A DNA stretch of 64,000 nucleotides from Spisula solida (GCA_947247005.1 OX365948.1:42474601-42538600); one strand, 5' to 3'; numbered from the stretch's first letter, positions 13,301 through 24,015 are shown. The notes: generated by a model from the sequence alone, not told the origin. Translations and numbers: made by a program.

Positions 13301-16300
13301 ACCCATATTTGGTTCCGGCTAGCCAAGTTGGTACATACTGTTAGACTGACACCCAGGTTAGTTGATCTGTGTTTGAATCTCTGGTTATTCTCCCCTGACA
13401 TTGGCTGCCCCTGCAGTCATGTGTCCTTTACATGTTGAGAAATTGCCAGTTGCTTGCGGATTAGACCAAGTTTTGAATCTGTTGATAATCAGGGGTCTTT
13501 ATTAACAATCTCTGCGGATTAGACCAAGTTTTGAATCTGTTGATACAAAAAATGTAATCAGGGGTCTTTATTAACAATCTAAGAATATTCCAAAAATCTA
13601 GAAACGCTGCAGTATAGAAAGAATGAAGTTTTCTGCAGAAAATAAGTTATTTGATGAAAAAAAGTATTGACCAGGAAGTTAGTCAGCTGAATTATAACCA
13701 TAGAAGCACGTTTTGGTGTAGACCTAAGGTATGACAGCTAATGTCACCCGAACCAGTCTTATTTTCAAGAATGGGCGTAATGCCTCAGTAGGACCCTCAA
13801 TGCTAATAAATACATTACTGAAAACCAATTTACTTTTGCGAATACTAATTTTCACGTTTTGCTGATCATGGGCATATTCACGACTACTAATTTTCATGTT
13901 TTTAAATTTCCTGCAGTGTCCATATTAATATTTTAAGCATTTTTGCAACGACTTAATGTCGCAAAATTCTACCATTCGCGAACTCCGCGAAACTAAATCT
14001 CGTGAATTAATTTCTAGGTTTACAGTAGTTCCAGGAAATTCAGCTTTGGTTTTGGTCAACTGACCATGCACCAAATGTATGACTGACAAACTGTTAAAAC
14101 ATGACATGAAATTCAATTACAAACTCACAAAGCAAGCTTGGGTGCAATTAGGAAGTAATATTGACAGAATGTCTGTATAATCACATTTTTCTTGTAATTA
14201 CACCACCGCCGTCATAGATGATTGCAACGCTTGTATTGAGTCAGTAGAATTAAATTCTCTCGCAAAATGTAATGATTGCTATGTGTTCATGTGTACAATT
14301 ATCTTTGTCATTTTTCTGTGGTTTGCAACTACTGTTACAGTTCTAGCAATGCTGCATACTTAAAAGTATAGTCCAGTCAGGGTAAAAATCCTGTGATGCA
14401 GCGGTCGAGTCCACTATAACGGTGTTAAACCAATTATAAAGGCTTATACTAGCTGTACTAACAGATATAATTTCAATGCTAAACTTATATATTGTCCAGT
14501 CACAATAAGAATCCAGTGACGCAGCGTTCGAGTCTACTATAACAGTGTAAAACCAATTATAAAGGCTTTCACTGTACAAACAACTATAATTTCAATGCTT
14601 ATTAAAACTAACATGTTATATTCGCTCTACCTGTTCAGACAATGGTTGTTATCTTTTGTGTACACGTAAACTGCAACGTCATTGTCACAATATCCTAACT
14701 GGACTATATAAATGTACATTGTATCAGGGTTTTTTGCACATACCTTAATTTCCTAATTTTTAGTCTGGCCCAAAAGAATGGTTTGTTTCCAATCTCAGAC
14801 TGGAAATTAAATTAACAGTACATGTCCCAAAATAATACGGTAGTTTATAGGTGGAAAATATTTAATTTTTTAATTTTATTTGTTAACACAGAGAAAGAAC
14901 TGCTATTTCAAAGGTATAAAGAATACTGCAAATATACATGAATAGATTTTTTCAATTGTCTTAAAATCTTAAATTTTAGGGTAGGTTCTGAAACATTTAA
15001 CTATTTTGCCTCATAAAATTCTTGAAAATTTAAACAATGGAAATTTGAAACACAAATGTGTAGATCATAAAAGATGTATCCAAGTATAAAGATATACATT
15101 GATCTGCGAATTTGCAAACTTTACACTGAGTGACAACTTTGCACTGAGTGAAATTATCTCTTTATCCAGTCACTTCCGGTAAAGTATTAATCTATTAATT
15201 ATAGGATTCTTCATGAGTTGTCTTTGGAGATCAACATTTTCTTAAATGAGTCTAGAAAATACTAGTTATTTAGCAAGCCTTTGGCAAGCTTAATAATTTG
15301 ATTTTGTGACGAGTTTTAGAAATGTATAGCCCAAAGACAATGAGTGACAGATTCTTTTTATCACATTTCTATGGTTATCCGGTCAAATCATTTTGTTACG
15401 TTAGAAGAAAGAAATTTAAGCTGGTGTTGTTAAGTTTTCACCTGAGTGCCGTCACACATTAATTTTTGTTATCACACACTTTGGAGAATTTTGTATTTAT
15501 GTGATAAAATATAATATGATATGGTATTTCAATTATGTTTTCTATAAACATTAATATATTATTTCAGCTGCCGCCTTCGGGAACTGGTTCTCAGATTTGG
15601 CCGGTGTCCAGTAAGTAAATGGACTTTATTGAATGTATACGAAATTGTAAAACATCTACATACATTTTGTATGTATATGTTTTAATCTCAAACATAGGTG
15701 TCTGATAAATTCCTTTTTGTCAACATACGACTGATAATATTGTCTGAGAACTTGACTTACGACTGATACTTCAGAGTGGATGGCAATTAGGGTCAACACA
15801 TTTTCCTTGCAGGTATTTTGCTAATAAAAAAATTGATAAAAAAAAACATAATAATAACGTCTTTATTTTCTGTGGATAACCAATTTTCATTATGGTCCTC
15901 AAATAATCTTCATCTGCAATATTTTGTAATCATAGAAAGATTGCTTCAACATTTGACCCCTTTATGATGGTAAGCTCAGCTTGTGGTGCATTAAAGCCGC
16001 TGTCTGGAATTAAAATATTAATGCTGTCGTCTATTGGTAATTCATTGAAGTATAAGTAGTATAATTCTCTATTAATTTGTGTTATAATTATTATTACAGG
16101 AGTGCTCATTATGTTGAAGTTGTTGCTAGTAGATTTGGTGTAAAAGCTCCAGCATTGACTCCGGAACAAGTCGACATGTCTTCCACTAGATGGTCTTCAA
16201 ATTTCGTAAGTAATTTCAATTTGTACACAGAAGAGTTTGCTCCCCTTCACTTAAGATTGTTCTAATAAAAACTTGAAGTGAACATATCTGAATCTTTGTT

Positions 16301-17380
16301 AACATGCAGCTTATGTTATTGAACAAAATGGTATCAAACTGCGGCAATTTCATTTTATGAGGCTGACCTGAATTAATTCTTAATTGAAGTTCCCTTACGT
16401 GCGTACTCACTTAAAATTTCCAGCAACTCAACTTTTTTGGTCTTTCAGAAGACATTTCTTTTTTTCAAAACTGTGAAAGGATGAAGTCCATGCATGCCAG
16501 ATCTCGGTATCATGCATGACTCTCGACACACATTTGAGACTCTACTCACGCATGATCAGAGGCAAATTGATAAAACCTTATGCATTGCTTGTGGCCTCCG
16601 TAGCTCAGTGATTAGGGTTCAGATCCGGGTGAAGGCACATATATATACCTGCCATATTTCAGCAGAAAGCTGACTGGCAAATAAAGGCTTATGGTCGGCA
16701 TCAGCTTAGACGTACATTTTTTTACATTATGAAAATGATCACAAATATTACTTTAAATTGCTTCATGCAGAAGTCATGGTGTTGTCATAAATTAAAATAA
16801 GTAAAAACTGCATACAAACTTGATTAATTTAAGTTTAAAGTTCGAGCGAGGAAAATCTCCCTCATTTTAACGAAAACTCCTGCATTTCCACCATAAATCT
16901 CACGCAAAGGGGTCTGTGAAAAATGGCATGTATGGAAGTCATTTGAATATACCCTGTACTTAGATCAAATATTGGTTAAGTTTTATGTTTAGATAAACTT
17001 TTCTCCTAAATGATCAAACCTATTGCACTGAAACTTGTAACACACCATCAATGTCTGACTCTGTAAAGCAAAGCACATTACTCTGTCTTACTTTATGCCA
17101 GGGTTATGGGATTTTTTTACGGTGACAAAATTAATATCAGATGAGCATCTGCACCCGCAAGTTGGTGCCCTTGTTGTACACTATGGGAGGACTTTATTCT
17201 AGGGATGAATTTAGTCTGGCCTGAATAATTCATACATATATTTTACTGTAATGTACAATGTATTTGCAGGGTAAAGCAATAGGAGTATCTATAGGATGTA
17301 TTCTGGGAATGATACCGTTGTTATTTTACGAGCCCCGGAAAAAGAAAGAAAAAGAGGAGGAAGAAGAGTCGCCATCTTGA
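1256..17380 (+). CDS. TMEM65: TMEM65, transmembrane protein 65 (3' part; six coding exons)
   Basis: Exons 1256-1300, 2453-2520, 11379-11433, 15568-15610, 16100-16205 and 17270-17380 join in one frame with AG/GT borders and give about 141 C-terminal residues ending in TGA. Translation matches the TMEM65 family: NALPFIGFGFLDN, then GISTMA followed by GNWFSDLAG, then LTPEQVDM and GCILGMIPLLFY. Three hydrophobic segments are visible (exons 2, 3-4 and 6), followed by a lysine/glutamate-rich tail ending ESPS. Known of the family: a mitochondrial inner-membrane protein that recent work ties to sodium-dependent calcium efflux from the matrix. The N-terminal exons, including any targeting peptide, lie upstream of the window. 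Intron phases in order are 1, 0, 1, 2, 0. No frameshift or stop is seen. The 11379 exon is preceded by an 8.9 kb repeat-filled intron. Identification is firm; exact function in this animal is inferred. Confidence 0.95.
1866..2307. mobile_element. hAT-type short element with TAGGGCTG ends
   Basis: Left end TAGGGCTGAGTATCGATC, right end CGGTACTCAGCCCTA. The interior carries many TCGATAC/GTATCGA subterminal repeats, typical of non-autonomous hAT elements. In TMEM65 intron 1. Confidence 0.7.
2453..2520 (+). CDS. TMEM65: TMEM65 exon, first membrane segment
   Basis: Acceptor ttcccatttcag, donor gtaagt. Encodes VMLHNALPFIGFGFLDN and then FLMIIA, the most conserved stretch of the family. The first base of the Val codon comes from the previous exon. 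Confidence 0.95.
3527..4490. repeat. Four ~130-bp tandem units, interrupted by an inserted element
   Basis: Units start near 3530, 3665, 4218 and 4355. Each contains GAGAAACCCTGT or AAGAAACCCTGT, then ACATATCGCTGGTGTACTGT and TTTTTTACCCAT. The block between the second and third unit is the element at 3797-4213. Confidence 0.8.
3797..4213 (-). mobile_element. Composite inverted-repeat element with CRE sites, family K (copy 1)
   Basis: Contains an outer pair TTTATCACATAAACT / AAAGTTTATGTGATAAA (3801-4063), followed by a second palindrome with TACGAGTTTTATTAAACTCG arms. TGACGTCA occurs at 3935-3942, with further GACGT cores. An opposite-orientation copy lies at 43191-43535. It splits a tandem repeat, so it is younger than the repeat. 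Confidence 0.7.
4618..4867. mobile_element. hAT-like short element, family G (copy 1), 6-bp TSD
   Basis: Ends CAGGGGTGTCAA and TTGACACCCCTG. Perfect 6-bp target duplication CAAATA at 4612-4617 and 4868-4873. 250 bp, no coding capacity. Confidence 0.85.
6096..6566. mobile_element. Inverted-repeat element, family I (copy 2), interrupted
   Basis: Reverse-orientation relative of 327-583, ending ATTCTCTGTACTATA. It is split by the element at 6220-6431; sequence matching copy 1 resumes after the insert. Confidence 0.75.
6220..6431. mobile_element. Nested inverted-repeat element inside family I copy
   Basis: Ends TATAGTTCGCCAGAGATAAC and GTTATCCCCGGCGAACTATA, nearly perfect 20-bp terminal inverted repeats. 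212 bp. Confidence 0.8.
6765..7010 (+). repeat. Dispersed repeat, family D (copy 1, degenerate)
   Basis: Starts near GCCCCCCCATCTTT and includes GGAGGTTGGTCATCAACAGT. Related to 10673-10930, 61605-61915 and 63205-63590. Confidence 0.7.
7251..7846. repeat. 24-bp minisatellite, array 1 (25 units)
   Basis: Unit GAAACCATGGTCATACAACT plus AGGT, AGGC or ATGC. Twenty-three units are 24 bp; units 10 (7467-7488) and 20 (7705-7726) are 22 bp. The regular spacing of the short units marks a ten-unit higher-order block. Open frames on both strands follow only from the period being a multiple of three. Confidence 0.95.
8258..8653. repeat. 24-bp minisatellite, array 2 (about 16.5 units), with direct-repeat flanks
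   Basis: Same unit as 7251-7846 but almost uniformly the AGGT type. Bounded by 32-bp direct repeats (8231-8262 and 8656-8687, two mismatches) containing CCTCCCAAATACAGA. Confidence 0.95.
9237..9760. repeat. Higher-order tandem repeat, 32-bp monomer / 64-bp dimer
   Basis: Alternating monomers: CAGCAGACTTCGTCTGGTTG... and AAGCAGCCTGCGTCTGGTTG..., each 32 bp, ending CATTTAGTC or CAGTTGGTC. About eight dimers. In the long TMEM65 intron. Confidence 0.9.
10118..10375. mobile_element. Inverted-repeat element, family A (copy 1)
   Basis: Terminal GGCCCCGATCTCCC and GGGAGATCGAGGCC. Interior rich in ATCTCAAATTGAGAT palindromes. Near-identical to 11652-11908. Confidence 0.8.
10673..10930 (+). repeat. 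Dispersed repeat, family D (copy 2), with perfect ERE and DR1
   Basis: AGGTCAAAGGTCA (DR1) at 10849-10861 is followed directly by AGGTCACTGTGACCT (consensus oestrogen-type palindrome) at 10862-10876. The body has CAATAACTCAAGAAAGCTTT and GAGGTTGGTCATCAACAGTA. Receptor binding is inference. Confidence 0.8.
11170..11290 (+). repeat. Fragment of the 'ggagttatggccct' dispersed repeat
   Basis: Matches the units at 50770-51400 (TACCAAGCCTAGTTGTGCATA and GGAGTTACAGCCCTTT). Abuts the intron before the 11379 exon. Confidence 0.6.
11379..11433 (+). CDS. TMEM65: TMEM65 exon, start of second membrane segment
   Basis: Acceptor ttgatttcag, donor gtaaat. Encodes GEYIEFRFGAMFGISTMA, matching the family's IE...G...GISTMA block. 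Confidence 0.95.
11455..11650 (-). mobile_element. SINE family S, partial copy
   Basis: Shares GCCAATGACCTC, CGAGGGAAGA and CCTTAGCTCTTTCT-type blocks with the fuller copies at 38200-38470, 44925-45255 and 45418-45765. The tRNA-related head is missing. Confidence 0.6.
11652..11908. mobile_element. Inverted-repeat element, family A (copy 2)
   Basis: Ends CAGGCCCCGATCTCCC and GGGAGATCGGGGCCTG, perfect 16-bp inverted repeats. A third decayed copy is at about 51690-51905. Confidence 0.85.
12329..12528. mobile_element. Inverted-repeat element, family E (copy 1)
   Basis: Right end GGTTTACAGTA; left end has lost its first bases (TTAACCAATTTAC). Contains CACGTTTTGCTGATC and GAACTCCGCGAAACTAAATC, shared with 13816-14027 and 36444-36638. 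Confidence 0.7.
13455..13798. mobile_element. Family H element (copy 2, degenerate) with a duplicated left end
   Basis: A ~60-bp segment containing GCGGATTAGACCAAGTTTTG and CAGGGGTC is tandemly repeated (13455-13512 and 13513-13580). The right end near 13798 reads CTCAGTAGGACCCTC. Confidence 0.55.
13816..14027. mobile_element. Inverted-repeat element, family E (copy 2)
   Basis: TACTGAAAACC at the left, GGTTTACAGTA at the right, consistent with a TA target duplication. Confidence 0.75.
14367..14708. mobile_element. Inverted-repeat element, family Y (copy 1)
   Basis: Ends TATAGTCCAGTCAGG and CCTAACTGGACTATA. The left half is internally duplicated (GACGCAGCGTTCGAGTC versus GATGCAGCGGTCGAGTC). 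Shorter copy at 56344-56557. Confidence 0.75.
15568..15610 (+). CDS. TMEM65: TMEM65 exon, end of second membrane segment
   Basis: A 43-bp micro-exon; acceptor tatttcag, donor gtaagt. Encodes AAFGNWFSDLAGV after the split Ala codon. Confidence 0.95.
16100..16205 (+). CDS. TMEM65: TMEM65 exon, inter-membrane region
   Basis: Acceptor ttattacag, donor gtaagt. Encodes SAHYVEVVASRFGVKAPAL, then TPEQVDM and STRWSSNF. The LTPxQVDM block is a family signature. Confidence 0.95.
16596..16720 (+). mobile_element. Decayed tRNA-derived SINE-like remnant
   Basis: CTCCGTAGCTCAGTGATTAG followed closely by GGTTCAGATCC resembles tRNA A and B boxes with the middle deleted. Too short to be a tRNA gene. Confidence 0.45.
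17270..17380 (+). CDS. TMEM65: TMEM65 last coding exon
   Basis: Acceptor tgtatttgcag. Encodes GKAIGVSIGCILGMIPLLFY (third membrane segment), then a KKKEKEEEEE-rich tail and TGA at 17378-17380. Confidence 0.95.
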   Translation, partial: GKAIGVSIGCILGMIPLLFYEPRKKKEKEEEEESPS

Positions 17381-17965
17381 TGAAAAACATTGTGTTCATA
17401 GTTCAGATAAAATATTTACAACCATAGTGACATCACCATACTTGGTAGAGCCACGTCCATAGGGTAGAACCTTTCCCTCAGGGTAGAACCTTCCCCAGGG
17501 TAGAACCTTTTCCCCAGGGTAGAACTTTTCCCAGGGGTCAGAGTTTGCCTCAGGGTAGAACTTTGCCCAAGGGTAGATGACTCCTGTAAGATCATAGATG
17601 TTAGCATCATCTTCGGTGAAATGTTTGTGAAGATTAAGCGTCGTCTCTGGTGAAAGGTCTTGGAAGATTATTGTGTCGTTTTGGTGAAATATTTGTCAAG
17701 ATATCATGTCGTCTTTGGTGAAATGTTTGTGAAGATTATTGCGTCATTTTTGGTGAAATAATAGTCAAGATTATTGTGTTGTTTTAGGTGAAATGTTTTT
17801 GAAGACTTTTTGCGTCGTCTTTGGTGAATAGTTTGTCGAGTGTTATTAAACCATGTGCTTTGTGATGTCATTGTTACTACAACCAGCTCACCAGCTTTGA
17901 GAAAATAGAATGTAGGTTTACATTCTCGGGGACATTGGGATAAATAAAGTGTAAAAAAACATCAA
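17381..17965 (+). other. TMEM65 3' UTR candidate with degenerate tandem repeats and poly(A) signal
   Basis: Two repeat tracts follow the stop. 17455-17580 has about seven imperfect copies of an 18-bp unit like AGGGTAGAACCTTTCCCC. 17610-17850 has about five imperfect copies of a ~50-bp unit containing GGTGAAATGTTTGTGAAGAT. AATAAA at 17943-17948 is the first poly(A) signal after the repeats, just before a dispersed repeat that starts near 17966. The transcript end is inferred. Confidence 0.5.
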
Positions 17966-18241
17966 TTTTTATGCCCCTGTATCGATAGATCGGGAGGCAT
18001 ATAGTGATTCACCTGTCCGTTCGTCCGTCCTGGTTAACCCAAATTGACCGTTTCTTCTAGCATTAATATGGCTGGCTACAAAGCTTTCATACTTGCATGG
18101 ATGTTGTATATGAACACTCTCCACACGCCTGTATCACCTGACCCCATTTTGACCTTCACGTTGACCTAATTTTGGACTTAGACTTATTTATGGACAAGGC
18201 TTCCACAGGGGGCATAAGCGTTTATTGAACGCAGTCTTGTT
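17966..18241 (+). repeat. Dispersed repeat, family C (copy 1)
   Basis: ATGCCCCTGTATCGATAGAT ... CACAGGGGGCATAAGCG. Almost identical to 23414-23693, apart from an 8-bp GTCCGTTC copy-number change and a few substitutions. Confidence 0.9.
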
Positions 18242-19554
18242 ATTGAAAAATATTTTGGTATGAATAATTTTGTATTGATGTGAATTATTCTTCATGTCGT
18301 TCACATAAGTTTTTAATAATATGCCAGTAATTAATTAGTTACGGTAATTAGTGCTTGGACAAAATATTTCTTTATCAATTAATGAAATTGATATTTGACT
18401 TATTTCAATGCCATTTTCAAGTCCTCAAGTATATTTCTTACATGTATTTTGTTACAAGGAACTAAGATTTGACTTTTATATTTGGCTGTGTGCTGCAGTA
18501 ATCATGCTGACACAAACTACAATGGTTTTCCAGCTCTTATTGCAATGAGGGGTGTTCTATAAATGTGAATAATTCCATAATTTATATCCCTTCATATATT
18601 CAACCCTTGTTGAAGGAATTGTATTTGTCTAACATTGTGTTTGGAGAGATTTTTTAGGGAATTTTAAGGATTTTTTTAAAAAAGAAAGGGGTTGGTAATG
18701 GTTATATTATTATATTTTAATTAATTTATATTCATGCCTGTTTAGATTTGTATTATTGTGTCTTTTGTTTTATCATTATTAAAACTTAAAGTTATATTTT
18801 AGTTTCAGAATCAGAAAAAAGGTCTGGTGAAAAATCTTAATAAAAGTTGCCACTTTTTGGAGTACATGTATATAGTATTACTGTAAAGTCAGACATTTTA
18901 ACGAGCTATATATTTGTAAAATTTAATGCTCAGCCTCTTGAACTTAAATAACTGCTCTAAAATTAAAAACAAACGTCTGAACTTTAGATTTTACAAACAT
19001 TTAACCTTGCTTGCAGACTCACATAACTGCAGAATAAAAATTAGTGAAATTGTGACCTTGCAAAAATATGTGATTTAACAGCAACTATTGAACTTTATTT
19101 AAGGCCGTTGCAGTTAATTTCATAAGCATCAATTTTCACAAATTAAATTCATAAATATAGTGTTAAAACTTAATCTCTTGCGAAAATTCTGAATTTACAG
19201 TGCCTATTTTCTGAATCTGAACTGAAATATCACACTTTAATGTAAATAATAAAAAAGCACATCGAAAGATACAGTGCCTATAGATGATTAGAGTTAGATA
19301 CATGTATCATTTTTATATGAACGAAATCATGATCAAAATGTACCATTTTTTAATATCCAAAATTTACAATTTTCAAATAAATACATAATGAACATTTATC
19401 TTAATCCTATGCTAAATAAAGTAAATGCTTTTTAAGGCTTAAATAAATATTACCCTTTTATATTGTCTATACTGTCACCTTAGAATGAAAAGAGCATATA
19501 TGTAACTATTCAATGAGGTAGAATGTCCTTTTGATTCTTGGTTGAAGATATATG
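18242..19554. other. AT-rich intergenic stretch
   Basis: About 1.3 kb with no ORF, no splice-bounded exon matching a known family and no clear inverted repeat. 19110-19200 resembles the 'acaaattaaattcataaat ... gaatttacagt' remnants of family E. Confidence 0.6.
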
Positions 19555-19817
19555 AATATATCGCTGGCTTAGAATTAGAAGATCATAAGTACATTTGTAC
19601 TACTTACGACTTAATAAGACTAATGCATATTTAAAATCTGCATCACAAGGCGCTTGTTATAATGAGCCTATTTTTATGAAAATCGGAGCATGTCATGTTG
19701 ACCAAACTGTAGTTGAAAATGCTTGTTTTTCCATAAGTAAAGATTAGTTTTCAGTCAGTTTTCTCAAAATATTGATTTCGTAGTTACGACCTTCTAATTC
19801 TAAGCCAGCGATATATT
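19555..19817. mobile_element. Inverted-repeat element (family J)
   Basis: Arms AATATATCGCTGGCTTAGAA at 19555-19574 and its complement ending at 19817. About 26 matching bases per arm. Confidence 0.7.
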
Positions 19818-20178
19818 GTACGAAAGTGTGGATTACAGTAAAATGTTTTTGTACCAAAGGATTAGTGCGGAAAACCAGTTTGCAGTTTGCATCTAGTTCC
19901 GAAGTAAATCTCAGTTTCTCTGTACATATGTAATTAAAGTCAGTAGGCAAGATTACTTAAGTTGTTCACTTATTTAGCTAGAATTTTCTACATTGTAGTT
20001 GCAATATATTATGTGGATTCAATTCACAGCATTGTTTTTGTTTTTACTTAATTGTTATACTATAAATTGTTGCGTAGATATTCCCGTTTCCCTGGGAAGA
20101 AATGTATTAAATAATTTTTAAGATCTGGATGTGAAAGCCAGGTTTTGTTGTTTCAATGTATAATTGACTTATCGTTCT

Positions 20179-20472
20179 TAGTCCCCTACCGGTTTTTGAC
20201 CGGAGGGGACTATAGGTTTGCCCTCTGTCCGTCCGTCAGTCAGCCTGTCCGTCGTTCCATCAAAAAATCCTGATCCTGACATAACTCAAATATTTTCTAA
20301 GCTAGGTTTATGAAACTAGGTATGTGTATAGGGGGCAATAAGAGGATAATACACGTTCAAACATATTTTGATTCCGACCAAAATTGTAGTTGCTATGGCA
20401 ACAGAAACATTTAAGATGGCTTAAAACCGGTAGGGGACTTCTGTATTGCTTGCAATTCTTAATTACTTGTTA
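20179..20472 (+). repeat. Dispersed element, family B (copy 1)
   Basis: TAGTCCCCTACCGGTTTTTG at one end and AACCGGTAGGGGACT near the other, then ATTGCTTGCAATTCTTAATT. Reverse copies lie at 29716-29970, 30396-30845 and 40886-41122. Confidence 0.85.
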
Positions 20473-20777
20473 ACATAGGTGTACCGGTATTCATTACTTA
20501 CACACCAGATAAAGGAATTTTGTGAAAATTGATCATCATTTCCAACATATTTCTTTAGCCACTGAAATAGACATATAGAAGTTGTATCTAGTCCGGCTAT
20601 CTACTTGATAATATTTTTTGGTAATTACATGTGTGTCATTTTCGCTTTACACCTAAAAGTTACATTTTAGGCATTTTGAGGGTTTTTTGAGACTGCAAAG
20701 GGAGGTGATTTAATAAAAATATAAGTTTGTACTGGAGTTGTCTCCCTGCTCTGAAACAGCCTGTATCCATAAGTATT

Positions 20778-21209
20778 AGGACCGGGACAATTTCAATATT
20801 TTGAAACCGGTTAATCATTGGTATGAAATCGAATCGAACCGGTTAATCGGCCGAATTCTTTCATAACGACCGTATCAGCAGCAGAATTCATGTGTGTTTA
20901 TTGTAACCTTCCAGGGATATACAATACCAACAATAGATGTGTATGTTTTATATGATCATATACATTGTATGTATTAATGTATCACATGCTTCCCATACAC
21001 ACCAAGTTAGATTGCTTGTTTATGTGTCGAACAACATATTCTGACATGTATTGTTGTCAAATATATATTGTATGAATGCGGTAACATACAATTTATTGAC
21101 ATTGTAGGATGTGTATTACTTTAGAACGATTAGCAGTTTTTCAGAAATGAAACCGATTTTACATGGTAATCGAATCGTATCCGATTAACCGAGTTATCGT
21201 CCCGGTCCT
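20778..21209. mobile_element. Inverted-repeat element with AGGACCGGGAC ends
   Basis: Left AGGACCGGGAC, right GTCCCGGTCCT. Subterminal repeats such as AACCGGTTAATC, GAATCGAACCGG and GATTAACCG resemble the organisation at 1866-2307. Confidence 0.7.
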
Positions 21210-22324
21210 GATAAGGATGCAAGTTAAGACCAACTTCGTACAACAACCAAGTACCACTGGTGGTCTTATTATTAGGGGAAATCCTCATTAACAATTACAT
21301 GCGAAAACAAGCGATTGTTGTTGTTGTAGTTTTGCATTGGCTATGGCCGATTTTATTTTGACAGACCGGATACAGAATATATTTCGGTAGACTGAATTTC
21401 ACATCCCACTTCCGGTAGAGGCAAGTTGTTGCTCAAGATTTGAGCCCCAATCTTGTTTGATTCATTTTTTTCCCATATGAAATATAAATACAGTTCCACT
21501 CTTTTAATAAAGTTTTGGCATATAAGGCGGATTCAAATCTTGAAAATTACTAAAAAATACATATCTTACTTCAACATATTCCAACATAAAAACAAATTAT
21601 ATATCAACGTCGGAAACTCAAGGGCTTGTTCTTCTTCAGATTTTAGGGAGCATATGATCCAATACTTTATCCATATTTTGAGAAGTGAAAGATTTGATCA
21701 TATAAAGCTAGAAAGTTAATTTAACTGGGCCCATAAGGTATACTGTTACACAGTAAATAAATTGACCTGCTGCTTTTAATTATCTCATTGATGTCTTTGC
21801 TAGGATGATTTTAAATGTTGCAAGGTTTTGACTTTTGTTTTCGTTTTAGTTGATTTTTACCATATTTTTGTGTTCATTCTTTACTAGATTGTAAATATTT
21901 TAATTTTTTTTTACCACAAATATTTTAATGTCCAAGTGTGTATACATTATGTTCAAGCTTCTTTATTTTACACATGCTCTATGCGTTATTTCTACCTTTT
22001 ATACTCATTATGTTTTGTTTACTGTGTAGATTTTTTATTTAGTTGAATATTATTTAGTTGGCTTATATGGTAGGTAGTTAGACAAACGGGCATGAACATT
22101 TTTTGTGGCACAAGCATCTCCCAGAGTATTCTATAGAAACTTTGCAGGAATGTAAATCAACAAAAAATGAAATCTTGGAGAAAAATCAGTATCGTATCTT
22201 TATTTATTGGCTACTTGCACAAAAAATTCAAGAACCTTATACTGAAAAAAAAAAAAAAATGCTTTTTTTTTTACTCTCCTTGAAAGGTTGGAGTTGTTGA
22301 CAACATAGTGAAGCTGTTCACTTG
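21210..22324. other. AT-rich intergenic stretch
   Basis: No gene recognised. An 88-codon ORF at 21453 has no family resemblance and low-complexity AT-driven composition. Confidence 0.6.
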
Positions 22325-22551
22325 GGTTCTGTTTTATCAAAGCACTGAAGGAAATTCTAAATTATGTTCAAATTTTAATTCTTGATAATTTTTTAACAAT
22401 TATGAATTATGAAAAATGAATATGTATTATTAATATTGAATCAGTTAATGAACTCTTACATTTAACATTTCTGTCCCCAGTTTGCAGTTGTCAAAGTTGA
22501 ACATAACTTAAAATTTTACAATTTCTGCAAGTGCTTTGATAAAACAGCACC
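22325..22551. mobile_element. Inverted-repeat element, family F (copy 1)
   Basis: GGTTCTGTTTTATCAAAGCA at the left and TGCTTTGATAAAACAGCACC at the right. No matching target duplication (TTG versus CTA). Confidence 0.75.
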
Positions 22552-22899
22552 CTAGAGATAAGGTGTTGTCGAGACATTGCTTCAGCAGAGTAATGGTTCT
22601 TGTTTGGAAACCTGTTTGACATGAGATGTTCTCGTTTCTTGTATCGTTATATATAGGACACTAACATAGTATTGGCCAGTGATTATAGTTTGACAGAACT
22701 GACCCGAAACTGGATTAAAATTCTGCAAGGACTTTGTGGGTAACCATCGTATATTGTTATAGTGGGTCAGAATGTTTAATCTATTGAAAATAAAACCGGT
22801 GATTAACGAAGGAAGGTCACGGAATATTCCAATGTCGTTGGCCAATTCTGTCTAACTATAGATTCTACATTTGATTTGACGTTTTTATTTCTATGGTGC

Positions 22900-22924
22900 T
22901 CTTGTCTTGTCTTGTCTTGTCTTG
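22900..22924. repeat. (CTTGT)n microsatellite
   Basis: Five pentamers in a row. Confidence 0.9.
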
Positions 22925-22976
22925 CTGGCCAGGGCTAAATGTTTTCAAACTTCACATTTACACTTGCCACTACATA

Positions 22977-23395
22977 TACAGTGCCCACCAAAAATAAGAA
23001 TACAGTAAATAATTGTTGCAAAATTAAACTTGGTTAAATTATTCAATATCTGTTTATCAGACGGTCACAATTATACTAGTTTCTGAAACTATAGTTACTA
23101 TAAGAGTAAAAAAAGAGATAGCAATGACGATAATGATGTTCTGAATTTAAACAACCATTTGATCCAAAAGGCTGAATTTTCCATCTTTTTGTGACAAAGT
23201 TACCATTCAAGTGGGACAAAGAAACTTTATATGTTGCACCTAGGGTACCAATTAATGAATGGTCTTTACATTTATTAAACCAAAATATTCGCTGTATTCA
23301 AAAATATTGTAGTTTCACTGTTTTGCAAATAGTGTTATTACAGACAAGTTAATGGGGAAATAACAGTTGTATACTTATTTTCGGTGGGCACTGTA
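22977..23395. mobile_element. Tc1/mariner-like MITE
   Basis: Ends TACAGTGCCCACCAAAAATA and TATTTTCGGTGGGCACTGTA. Starting with TA then CAGTG fits a TA-target Tc1/mariner-type element. 419 bp, no transposase ORF. Confidence 0.75.
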
Positions 23396-23413
23396 TGTGG
23401 TTACTATGTTTTT

Positions 23414-23693
23414 ATGCCCCCGTATCGATAGATCGGGAGGCATATAGTGATTCACCTGTCCGTTCGTCCGTCCGTTCGTCCTGGTTAACCCAAATTGACC
23501 GTTTCTTCTAGCATTAATATGGCTGGCTACAAAGCTTTCATACTTGCATGGATGTTGTATATGAACACTCTCCACACGCCTGTATCACCTGACCCCATTT
23601 TGACCTTCACCTTGACCTAATTTTGGACTTAGACTTATTTATAGACAAGGCTTCCACAGGGGGCATAAGCGTTTATTGAACGCAGTCTTGTTT
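23414..23693 (+). repeat. Dispersed repeat, family C (copy 2)
   Basis: Begins 19 bp after the element at 22977-23395. Nearly identical to copy 1. Overlapping short ORFs are artefacts. Confidence 0.9.
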
Positions 23694-24015
23694 AATTTGT
23701 GGTTGTTGATATATACTTAATTTGTGATGCATTTAAATTGTTTAATTTGTGTAAATTTATATTTTAACGAGGATTGTGACTTAACGATATTGATAAGATA
23801 GTCGCTAAACTCCATCTCGCAAACTGAACATGTGTGATAGTAAATAATATATAAATAATAAAACTTACATATTAAAAGTATATCAAAGTTATAACAAATA
23901 TACAAATACAATTTATGGTTATTTATGTATGAATTATTTTGCTCTATTTTTACATAATACAGCTTTGCCATAAATGAATTATTATGTTCTAAATATCATA
24001 AATTGCTGTGTACTA

